Source of the DNA: Trichuris trichiura
Lineage: Eukaryota > Nematoda > Enoplea > Trichinellida > Trichuridae
DNA length: 64,000 nt
Direction of reading: 5' to 3'
Assembly: GCA_037903355.1 (NCBI GenBank)
Contig: JBAJFE010000026.1
Coordinates: 6,386,001 to 6,450,000 of the forward strand
In this document: positions 24,501 through 33,238 of the stretch, in pieces
How the letters are laid out: every line of letters begins with the position of its first letter
Numbering within the stretch: the first letter of the stretch is position 1
Notes under the pieces: generated by a model
What the model saw: the letters and a program-made list of their open reading frames with translations, nothing else
The model's database searches: none
What the model was told of the DNA's origin: nothing
Translations under genes and position numbers: made by a program

Positions 24501-24932
24501 AAAGCGGTTGATAAATTGTTAAAGCACCAAGTTGTCCATGCACTGCTCCATAGTTTTATTTGTCTTGGATCCACGTATAAAAATGGTAGTTTTGTCATTC
24601 TCGACCAGCTTAGGTAAGCGCTTTTCCAAGTGGCGTTTTCCAGCCTGCGTCTTTGGCTTTCTTCTGGAAAGTGATAAATTCAACAAAACGTTTTCCACTA
24701 ATAGACATAAACAACAAAGAAAATGAACACATCCTAATACGACTGGACTGGACTGGCCATTGCTAGATAAGGTATTTTACCAAACGGACCTAATTGGTGC
24801 TGTCTTCCGTGTAATAAAAGACCCTGTTATTATCCCTTAGCAGCACGAGGTTACAAACTTTTGCTCATCCAAGACAATTAAGAGATATACTTACATAAGT
24901 GAGGATGCGTCAACAGATTTAACTTCGTCCAT
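21516..24932 (-). CDS. RPF2: Ribosome production factor 2 (Brix-domain protein)
   Basis: This is a nucleolar 60S assembly factor; with RRS1 it brings the 5S RNP into pre-60S particles. Nine minus-strand exons: 24932-24895, 24663-24528, 24481-24444, 24395-24274, 23544-23468, 22845-22746, 22045-21943, 21886-21742 and 21656-21516. They give 900 bases and 299 residues (human 306), all in phase. The start MDEVKSVDASSLIRKPKTQA parallels the human start, and the basic KRHLEKRLPKL follows. Brix landmarks: SNSKKRPNNLVLG, RMYDFNVLDMFEFGVENF, GVKPCLLFMGDEF, MKSLLIDFFRGP, and LEPAGPSMDLIVRRNKIASD. The C-terminal KNTEQDVFGTTRGRIHVKQQ precedes a basic tail (GLKARIKKKNT). Exon 8 uses the acceptor ATTAG|AATT, the only one that keeps the family spacing AYSIHLKESS. 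The four introns of 46-85 bases contrast with others of 231 and 622-729 bases; intron 6 (22046-22745) contains a hairpin-rich tandem repeat. Confidence 0.96.
22234..22597. repeat. Hairpin-rich tandem repeat inside RPF2 intron 6
   Basis: About 360 bases contain repeated GCGTCAA and TTGACGC heptamers in alternating orientation, embedded in a longer unit. Copies of GCCACGGAATCACCTTGACG occur 129 bases apart (starting about 22336 and 22465), and TTGGCTTCGCGTCAAG recurs at 22282, 22411 and 22574. Each TTGACGC..GCGTCAA pair can form a hairpin. The block lies between splice sites of exons 6 and 7. Confidence 0.88.
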
Positions 24933-25154
24933 CACGACAAGGCAAAGGAATCCTTAAAACTGTACTATAAAAATGATTAACTGATGGGCAGGATAAACCA
25001 TACGGTATGTCTTGTTCCTAATGTAAAAGTAGTACTTATAGCAAAGAATTGGTGTCGTACCGGTAACTTCTTGCAGATCCGGCAAATTTAGTGGTAATTC
25101 GTAAAATTAAACTAGAAATTTCAGTCTCTGTCACCTGAACCTCCAAGGTTGCCC

Positions 25155-25395
25155 ACCTATGTCAGTGTTTTTCAACGTGGGTCCTGGGGCCCCCTGGGGG
25201 GGCCTGGAAACCAGAGGAGCCCTGGAGGGGGCCATGGAGGATAATGCGGCAGGACATTGTCCCAATCAACGGTGGTCCCTGACAATGCCTAGGGGGCCCT
25301 GGTGGGCCCTGACAAGGCCTAGGGGGCCCTGGTGGGCCCTGACAAGGCCTAGGGGGGCCCTGGGGCAAAAAAGATTGAGAAACTATGACCTAAGT
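25155..25395. mobile_element. hAT-like MITE with GC-rich core
   Basis: A short element (about 25163-25387) starts CAGTGTTTTTCAA and ends TTGAGAAACTATG, giving imperfect terminal inverted repeats of the hAT kind (compare CAGTGTTTTTCAA with the reverse complement CATAGTTTCTCAA). It is flanked by near-identical 8-base direct repeats, ACCTATGT (25155-25162) and ACCTAAGT (25388-25395), as expected of hAT target duplication. The inside is very GC-rich and includes three copies of a 30-base unit (25281-25367). It has no coding capacity. It sits about 230 bases upstream of the RPF2 start codon. Confidence 0.62.
25281..25367. repeat. 30-base GC-rich minisatellite
   Basis: Three tandem copies of a unit beginning GACAAGGCCTAGGGGGCCCT and continuing GGTGGGCCCT, the last one truncated. 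It lies within the hAT-like MITE. Confidence 0.9.
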
Positions 25396-25562
25396 TGACC
25401 GAATTTTGACCAGTCTGTTGAATGGACAACTTACGGTGGTTCAACTGGAATCTATTTAGCCGAGCCATTTATACCCACAGGTCCCGTACGCTGACCACCT
25501 CCCTAGGTTGACCAGTTTTCCCCGGTTCCTTGGGTGGTCAACTTATGGGGGTTTTACTGTAT
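25388..25562. mobile_element. Possible pogo/Tigger-like element remnant
   Basis: On the minus strand the sequence reads TACAGTAAAACCCCCATAAG then TTGACCACC, resembling pogo/Tigger terminal repeats that begin CAGT next to a TA target. Related GTTGACC..GGTCAACTT motifs recur at about 25393-25440 and 25505-25550, so the two ends may be close together. The proposed second end abuts the hAT-like MITE, which would be nested in it. No transposase is visible. Assignment is by resemblance only. Confidence 0.35.
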
Positions 25563-25846
25563 GTGGGCACTTTTTTTGAGGGTATACGGAAATGAAGAAT
25601 CCAAATGAAGTGGACTCTGCCATACGCGGCAGAAACCACAAGACCTCCGCTAGGTACAGCAATGTACGATTAACTTGGGATGCCCACCACTGAGGCGACA
25701 AAATGGCATCATCTTGACTGAGAGGAGTTAATGGAACCTTCAAATTGATCGCATGCTCTTCATATCTTTATGCGCTCAGTATTTCATGCGCTTATAGGAA
25801 AAACCGCAGTTTCCAGGTAATAACGTAATCGACGCCACTAGTACTA

Positions 25847-25856
25847 TTTATTTATT
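25847..25856 (-). terminator. Candidate polyadenylation signal of the small orphan gene
   Basis: Two overlapping AATAAA hexamers on the minus strand about 110 bases downstream of the stop at 25965. They support the view that the small ORF is an expressed gene. Confidence 0.4.
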
Positions 25857-25964
25857 TTGTATTGAGAACAATATGCGTGCATTGGACTTGACAGTGGCGA
25901 AAATGCAGAAGTAACGAACAGAAGCAATGTTTTTACCAAATTCCCGCTCTGCGAACAAAATATT

Positions 25965-26309
25965 TTATGGGGTAACGTTTTTAGCACCTAAGTTTCTCAA
26001 CTTTCCGCTTTTGTTCTCGTCCACTTTACCAAATATTTCCTGCAAGACTTGGTTTATAAACTGCAAGCGTCGTTGCCGTGTTGCAACTGCCAGCTCCCCC
26101 TGCTCTCCAATAGGTATTCCTTTGAAGTGCGTATAGCTCTCCTTTGTGCATCTCGTGTTCCAGTGAAATGAACATTCTTCGCACAAGAAATCCATATCTG
26201 GTTTCTCCTTTACGTCAGTCTTAATTTCGGTTTTCTGAGGTTTCTGCTGCTTCTCCTCACTCAAACCCTTCGCGTACCAACTTCTGTACCAAACCTCGTA
26301 TGCCTCCAT
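25965..26309 (-). CDS. Small conserved-looking protein of unknown function
   Basis: A 114-residue single-exon frame starts with ATG at 26309. The N-terminus is MEAYEVWYRSWYAKGLSEEK, followed by a Lys/Gln/Glu-rich linker. Next comes a Cys/aromatic segment LCEECSFHWNTRC with three cysteines (about 43-54), then FKGIPIGEQGELAVATRQRR and an amphipathic helix FINQVLQEIFGKV. Composition, a true ATG and a nearby minus-strand AATAAA favour a real gene. The CxxC..C pattern could bind metal or form disulfides, but I recognise no family and assign no function. There is no obvious signal peptide. It could also be one exon of a longer gene. Confidence 0.5.
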   Translation of the reverse strand: MEAYEVWYRSWYAKGLSEEKQQKPQKTEIKTDVKEKPDMDFLCEECSFHWNTRCTKESYTHFKGIPIGEQGELAVATRQRRLQFINQVLQEIFGKVDENKSGKLRNLGAKNVTP

Positions 26310-29300
26310 CCTTACCTAGGCCGGCTGCTCGAGACTGAAAGTGCTAACGGCCGACTGCCATCAAGCGCAGTGCACTATGCTTAAAACCACACTGTGCAGT
26401 TCATTTTAAAGTACTGATTCACAGGTTCGTTCAATAGGACTTTATATTCAGGATCCTATACAGTACGCATTCGAAGTTATCACACATCATAAAGTGTAGC
26501 CGAAGTTGTGATGAGCTCGTCGAGCTTATCGCAGCACTTTCCAGGCATATTACTTTTATAATAATGACGTTTTGAATAATGGACGTTCAGTAACAATGGT
26601 TTCAAAAGCTGGACAATTAAGAAGTCATGTTTTCGCAGCTTTCTGGCATCCTGACGTCTGCGGAAAAGTTTTAGAAATGCGAAAGTAAAAACGGCGAAGA
26701 CAGCAAGCGCGCCTTGAATATTTTGAACTTTGCTCAAAGCTCTTGCACATTTTTTAAGTTTAGCCTTCTTGTCTCTTGTTGCAGGCTAATCTTTACCTTG
26801 TTCGCAAAGTATAAGCTACCAGATGAACGGCTGTATAATACTTCCCTGACTTCTGTCCTTTGTTATGAGTTAATTATGGCAAAGTGCCTTACGAGAAACG
26901 CCTTTTTAACTTCCAGGAGTCCAATTTTGATTCAGGAAAAATTTAGCGAGCATATTTGAGACAGTAAAATAATTATAAGAACAAACGAACAACAATTTGC
27001 TAACTTTTCTTCGTGACATACGGAACAGAAAACTTGAGGAATTACAACAAATAGCAAGAAGACAAGATCTGGGTCCTGACTTTAAAGCAGTTCACTGGAA
27101 AAGGTTAAGGTCAGCCTATTTTAATGAAAGCAACAAGAGGGAACAAAAATTTTAGAGTTTTTTCGGGACCTAAGTGAGTTGACATCAGCCTATAAGGTTA
27201 AGAGGCAGGGATATCCACTTCTTTTAACCTTTCAAGCTGATGATGGGACCCATAGTTTCCAAAAGCGTTCAGGAATTTTTATTCCTTCTTGGCTGTTGCA
27301 CTAAAGTGACTAGATCGCAACCTTGCCCAGTGAAAGCTTACAAACTCATTACAGAACATCCCGTTTTCAAAGTACTGAAACGCTCCTCTGCTATCCTCTA
27401 CTTCCCGTTATGGTACATTCTAAAATTGTCAGCCGAACGAGGAATGTGAAAAGTCCTAAAAGGTTTTACTTTATTAACAGCGGCTAGTGAAACAGACATG
27501 AATCAGTTTCCCTCCGAAGGGGCGTTCGCGTATCAAGGAAGTTAGCCTGCGCATCTAGCTCATGAGCCTCTAACATTTGTTTCGTTACCGTTAGCGAGCT
27601 AGATTATGCATGAAGTCATATTACTGCTTGTATATGAGAAAACGCTTTTAAAACTTAATAGAACCTTATTAAATACGTCGGGTTTCATAGTGAGTTCCTA
27701 AGTTTTCATGTTTTTAAACCATTTAATAATTTCCATCTTCATGGCGTATCTTTCGGGAACTGCATATTCTCATCTTTATTAAAATCGCAAACCGTTTTAC
27801 GAAACAGTCCATTTATGGATAAACTCTGAAATGTTGTTGACCTGAAAGAATATAAACTCCAAACATATTATCATGTCATCACTTGAAGTTAAGTTCAACA
27901 GGAAACAGCAATAGGTTCTCAGAATATACGAACAGTTTGCCATTAGTGATGGCGGCTCTCAACGGAGCATCTAACCTCTTGAAATGGTCTACAGTTGCCT
28001 TACCAAATATTAATAAAACAGATACTTCGCACGAACGGCCAATAATGGTAAAAATGAATAATGCCTCTGCGTGTCACGAAACCTTTAAACTAGTTTATCA
28101 GAACAGGAGTCGTTTAGTTCATTAACTACAATATTTCCAATCAATCGATAGGTTTATTGATCCAACGAGTAATCAAACAGAGGTTAAAACAAAATCCTTC
28201 CAGCTATTGCAAAATGAAAGCAACACTTACCATTGAAAGTCCTCAGAAAGGTAATCTTCTCATTAACCCAGCCGCAGTGCCAAATTGGGTATCGCTTTGC
28301 CTCGGCAACTTCTACTCAGTTTCGTAAGTGTCTGTTGCTATAGTCTTCCGAAGTTGCGGTATTTAAGCAGCTTTATTGACTTTTAAAATATTCCAGCGGA
28401 GAATAATGCGGCCGGTAACAAGTTTTAATAAGAAGAACTTTCTTATCTGTGAACGCAATTGCATTAACATTAACAAGATAATCCCCGTTTTAATGCCCTG
28501 CGAGCACAGCAATTCGTTTTCTCTTTGCTTCGACATTAGGGCAACTTGTGAAACCATAAAAGGTTTTGGCTATCAAACAACCACTGCAGCATGTGCTAAC
28601 GCGTAGGTCCAGCTGGAGTGAACGTGTTCACTGAGATCAGCTGAACATGCCAGGAGAGTGTTTGTAAAACAAAATCCCACCAGTTTTCCAACAGCAAGAC
28701 TGCGGAGCACACATCCATAAGAAAAACTGAATAAGCACAGTTCTTTCCATTTACGAAACAAAGCGCATTTGGTAGGTGCTTCCCAGCCTAATGAATATCT
28801 TGAATTCACAAGTACTGACATATTAATTGGAGATGCATGGAAGGCACAACTTCTCGTTGAAACCATTATCTTTAAAACCGCGTTGGTAGTTGTTAAAGTC
28901 CACTGAACTCGCAAAGGTTGCTACTGGCTCTTTATTAATACAGATGAAATTAACGGCGGTTTTCAGTTTTGTGCAACCTGATCGATCATTCTGCTGACAA
29001 CATTATGTGAAGCAGGAAAAGAAGCGAACGTCGAAACTGTCTTTGTCAATGTAGACGACAACGATCATTTGCCCTTTGATTATTTTGAAGTTCACGGGTC
29101 GAAGAAAATTCCAAGCTCAGCTCGGCTGTCAGGAAAGGGAGGCTGCCAATTGTAACCAACTCTGATGCTCTACTTTTAAACGGAAACCGCCCTCTTCTCA
29201 CTTTGCACGAACGAGCAATCATTGGCAATTGCAGCGTTGCAGAGCAAATAGCGAGGTTCTTTTACGCATTAAGAAAAACGATTACGATACAACCTTGAAA

Positions 29301-29998
29301 ATAGAGTCAATATAGCCTATTTTCCCCTATAAGCTTTGGTATCACCTTATTGAAAAACTAAAAGGACGAAATAAACAGACTGGCATAGTTGGTTTGCAGA
29401 TCAATCTCGATTCCGCGAAAACCTACGTCATTACACTAGAAACGTCCGCCAGATGGAGCAGCAGTTTTGACCTACGCTGTGTACCGTCTAAGCAACGTCA
29501 GACTTTAACTAGTCGAAGTCGAAACGGCGTCCGGTATGGTATATCCGACGGTAAAGAGAAAGTAAGAGCAAAAAGGGATTGCTAACAGTCGTTGTTATGC
29601 ATCGATTTATTGACCCCTCATGCCAGTGCAGATAAGGAAACGAAGCGATAGAGACTTGCTGGCATCTGCATCTAAGCGATGCGATGTGCGCTTCAAAACG
29701 ATTGACTAACACTGAAGCGACGAGGTAAAAACGAGTCTGATTCGCTCCTTATAAGGACCACAACGACGTCTATCCATCAACGCTCGCCTGCCTTTAAGCG
29801 CACCGCAGTTGGAAACTGCTTTTGCTGAGTAAACTGCGGTAAAATTTCCGCCGCTGCGACTCGTACCATTGCCTTAAATTTAAGCTGCCTTTCCGCGAAG
29901 ACCTAACCGTCCGGCGACTTTTCCAGAGCACGAATAAGGAAAAGGTGCTCTTGCAGAAGTCCGGCCAACAAGAGTATCCAAGTGGCACTCGAAGAAAA
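26310..29998. other. Intergenic stretch with weak protein-like fragments
   Basis: About 3.7 kb with no complete gene that I can support. A minus-strand frame at 26480-26737 has a hydrophobic segment but starts at TTG and matches nothing. Plus-strand fragments at about 28400-28510 and 29010-29130 resemble a protein disulfide isomerase b' domain but do not splice cleanly; they are discussed as a finding. The last few hundred bases should contain the promoter of the Ly6-like gene. Confidence 0.45.
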
Positions 29999-31504
29999 AT
30001 GAAGTGGCCGGAAATGCCGCTTCCTAAACGCTTGACAAGAGAAAGCTTCATATTGTTGCTTCTGCTGGTTACCGTCCGTTGGCCGCTAGCCCAGACGGTA
30101 AAGTGCTTCACATGTGAAGGACTGCATTGCGTCGGCGAAATTTGCGAAGGGCGCTACTGTTTGGTCAGCAGCTATGCCTCCGTCTGGGGACAGACCCATT
30201 TCGGTCAGGCCACCCATGTAAAGGGATGCATCAACGGCAGTCTGCTCAGACGTTCTATTAGGAGTCACTGCGAAGTCTATTCGGACAGCGATGGCTCGGA
30301 AAATATTAAAATGTGTATTTGCAATGCTGACTATTGCAACGCCAATATTGGAGACAAGGTTCGAGAGCAGGTAGAGTTCGTTACATGTCGATGCGAAGGC
30401 TCCCACTGCGGTTCAGACAAGGAATGCGTTGGAGAATATTGCAGTTACGTGTATGACTCAGCGAAAAAGGAGGTGCACCGTGGCTGCGTAAACCGAAGCG
30501 TGCCGCTCATAGAACGCAAAGGCGAAGGCGCTTGCATGCGTCCACCCATCACCGGAGCAACCGTCCACAGCGGTGCTCTGCACCAGTCGACCAACGTGGA
30601 ATCGTGTCTTTGCTCAGAGGACTACTGCAATGAGCGAAAGCCAAAGACGCTACGCTCAAAGAAGCAGCAACGTCGATGCCGCACGAAAGCTCGGCTTAGT
30701 TGGAACGATTTCCCTATGGAGACAAAACCTGGCCATTGCTACGGTGACCATTGCTTCAAGGTTGAAATGACAGCTAGACAATCTGGCACTCATTATCATG
30801 CGGAAGGGTGCATATCTTTCATAAATGAAAAAACTACTGTTGAAGAGCTTAGCGAAAAAGGATGCATGGAATTCCAATCACCTTCACTATCAGTGAAGAC
30901 TTGTTTTGACAGCCAACAGGAAGAGCACAAAACAAGGAAAGAAAAAATCGTACAGGAAGAACAAGAGCAAGAAGCAGAAGATGAACAAGAAGAAGAGGAA
31001 GGGGAGGTGGAAGAAGAACAGGAAGAAAAAGAAGAAGAGGAAAAAGGAAAAAAGCAAACCAAACAAACCCAGAAGACACGCGCCCCAAAAGTAGTCCATG
31101 AGGCCACGACGACGGAAGCTGCTCCCACGGAGCCGGAAGAAGAGGAAGAGTACGAAGACGAAGAAGAGGAGGAGGAAGAGGAAGATGTGAAGGAAGAGCA
31201 CAGCAGTGCAAGCCCACTTAAGGAAGCAATTCACAAACAAAAACCATACCCATCTTCCACGGAGCACCCTTCCACTGGAGCCTTAAAAGAGCACGAAGAA
31301 GCAAAAGAGCATAAAGAAGCAGAGGGTTTAAAGCATGAAGAAGAAGAGCAGGAAGAGGAGCCTGAACATGTGAACGACAATACAACTTTGGTCGTTGCCT
31401 TTGTTGTCATTATGGTTATAATTGCAGTGGCCGGCCTTGTGTGGAAATGTGAGCTGCACAAGAAAATATTCCATAGTCGCTACCAAACGGTGGCGGGCAT
31501 GTAA
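29999..31504 (+). CDS. Triple Ly6-like domain membrane protein with Glu-rich stalk
   Basis: This intronless 501-residue frame is predicted to be a type I membrane protein. The frame is open to a GTG at 29945; I chose ATG 29999 because it precedes a basic then hydrophobic signal peptide (FILLLLLVTVRWPLA, about 17-31). Three Cys-rich domains follow. Domain 1 (about 36-112) has CFTCEGLHC, CEGRYC, GCING and CICNADYCN. Domain 2 (about 123-210) has CRCEGSHC, CVGEYC, GCVNRS and CLCSEDYCN. Domain 3 (about 222-306) is shorter, with GHCYGDHC, GCISF and no CxCxxxYCN ending. The CxCxxxYCN endings are typical of Ly6/three-finger and nematode ET-type modules. A long Glu/Lys-rich low-complexity region (about 310-455) has interspersed Pro/Thr/Ser. 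One transmembrane segment (TTLVVAFVVIMVIIAVAGLV, about 462-481) and a short tail ending YQTVAGM complete it. Most Ly6 proteins are single-domain GPI-anchored proteins, so this arrangement is unusual. Ligand and role are unknown. Confidence 0.86.
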   Translation: MKWPEMPLPKRLTRESFILLLLLVTVRWPLAQTVKCFTCEGLHCVGEICEGRYCLVSSYASVWGQTHFGQATHVKGCINGSLLRRSIRSHCEVYSDSDGSENIKMCICNADYCNANIGDKVREQVEFVTCRCEGSHCGSDKECVGEYCSYVYDSAKKEVHRGCVNRSVPLIERKGEGACMRPPITGATVHSGALHQSTNVESCLCSEDYCNERKPKTLRSKKQQRRCRTKARLSWNDFPMETKPGHCYGDHCFKVEMTARQSGTHYHAEGCISFINEKTTVEELSEKGCMEFQSPSLSVKTCFDSQQEEHKTRKEKIVQEEQEQEAEDEQEEEEGEVEEEQEEKEEEEKGKKQTKQTQKTRAPKVVHEATTTEAAPTEPEEEEEYEDEEEEEEEEDVKEEHSSASPLKEAIHKQKPYPSSTEHPSTGALKEHEEAKEHKEAEGLKHEEEEQEEEPEHVNDNTTLVVAFVVIMVIIAVAGLVWKCELHKKIFHSRYQTVAGM

Positions 31505-33238
31505 ACACGAAGCCGCAGGGCAATAACGCGCTGACAATATCCCCCCGTCGCCATCACAGATCCGGTGGGCAAGTAACCTTACTGATCGTCCGTTTTATTC
31601 GTCTATTTGTTCGATTCGGTTACTGCAATGATTGTCATTTGCTCTCTAATCCTTCATCGCCCTCGCTGGCGCTTTGTATAGCCATTCTAGGTCACTTCGT
31701 TTCTATGAGTTACCGTGAAGGATTTACGCCATGCCACATTGCGCGGCTCGACCGCTCGACGAAACTCTGTTAACAGTCCTTACACTGACTAACCATCGTC
31801 TAGCGCGAGTTCAACGCGAGAAAGTTTTCAAAACGCGTTTGACCATACATTTATGGTATATGCAAAGTTTTCGCGTTACGACGACATACGGCGCGGGCGC
31901 AGCAACAATTTCAGTACAATTTTCAACTCGCTTTCTTCCTTTCTAATTCCATTTTCTTCCGTTGAAATTGCCAACCATATTGTTGACAACGCATTTCTGT
32001 CGCTGAAATTATTAAAACGGCTCGGATATGGATGGACTGATTAAAGTTTGGTCGGAGGCGAAGTGTTAAATGCCCTTTCGCAGACCATCCTGAAACAGTT
32101 GGGCACGCTTCAACGGAGCAAACGTTCGGCGTAAAATCGATCTTTATTCCTGATAACGACATGGTTGAAGCAAAGCAATGTCGCTGAGTGCTGACGGAAT
32201 TTCTGGTAGCCACGGATAACTTATGACGTCAGAGCATTTCTTTAGACGTGTTCGTTACCGACTTCTTCAAGCTGGGTAGCTCGCACAGTTTCGTATCTTC
32301 GAGTATCTAAAAATTTTAAAAACAATCCGATGGTACAATACTATTCTGCGTACTAGGTAGTAATTATAGCCAGCAAAAAAAGGTAGAAGAACGGATAACT
32401 AACTGCGCTTAAGGGCATTTGCAGCACGCAACAAACGAAAGGTGCCGCGGCACTACAAGCTGGAAAAATAAAACGCGAATACTATTCATGCCAATGACAA
32501 TCTCGTCAGCAAAGCGAAGAGCATTATGGCATAAAACATAGCCCATTCGTAATAAGACAAAAAACGTCCTACTCCCACCCCAAAAACACGGCTTAGCAGT
32601 CTCCTTAACAGATCGCTTACATGTATATAAAATGGTTCAAAGCTTTTATTGAAGAGATGGTATTTTCATAAGTTTAATAGAATATCCTGATGAGGAGTCG
32701 GCTAGCAAGGTATAAAGATTATAGGCCTTGCCGACAGAGCTTAGCTACTGTTATTGAATAGCCTTAGAATGCCACCAGTGGCCCGACTTTGGCAGTATTG
32801 AAATTTGTGTCTGATCAAGTTCGTCCAGCCGTCAAAATTGACTTGCCCATTGATCGCGACGAAGAGGAGTACAGCTAGTAAAACTCGAACTCAAGCATAC
32901 GTCTGCCTCGAACTGAATAAATCAATTTGCTCGCACCGCCTGAGAGTTACTTCCAGCTGATGGGGCAGACACAGAAAGACAGGAAAACAGATAAAGGCTC
33001 AAAGGCTGCGGTTTCACTACATATAGGAGGAAGCTCAGCGCCAGAATTGATTGGTTGTGTAAAGAAGTGACATTCCTACGGCACCTATTCGATGTTAAAG
33101 AATAACAACAGTGGCAGGACATGCAGATGAGGCATGACAAATATGAAGTGACGGAATTCAACATTCTTCCGAATTCACAAATTGACATCCAAGCTGCGAG
33201 AACACTCAGTTGCGCTTATTGACTTAATTCTGTCTGTA
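31505..33238. other. Convergent intergenic region (Ly6-like to ITPK)
   Basis: About 1.7 kb between two tail-to-tail genes. Some short plus-strand frames look protein-like (near 31.9-32.1 and 32.80-32.88 kb) but they are under 65 residues, lack clear splice sites and match no family, so I do not annotate them. Confidence 0.45.

Noticed and set aside
30796..31537. Several long minus-strand and alternate-frame ORFs across the Ly6-like gene (Ser/Cys-, Leu/Phe- and Lys-rich)
   Set aside because: They are shadows of the GAA/GAG-rich stalk. Low-complexity purine tracts leave antisense frames free of stops, and none has a domain.
31853..32128. Plus-strand stretches containing VEIANHIVDNAFLSLKLLKR and SLVGGEVLNALSQTILKQLG
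   Set aside because: They are short, in different frames, lack convincing splice sites, and match no family I know.
32803..32878. Plus-strand stretch ending KIDLPIDRDEEEYS before a stop
   Set aside because: It resembles a C-terminus, but no upstream exon or splice acceptor could be tied to it.
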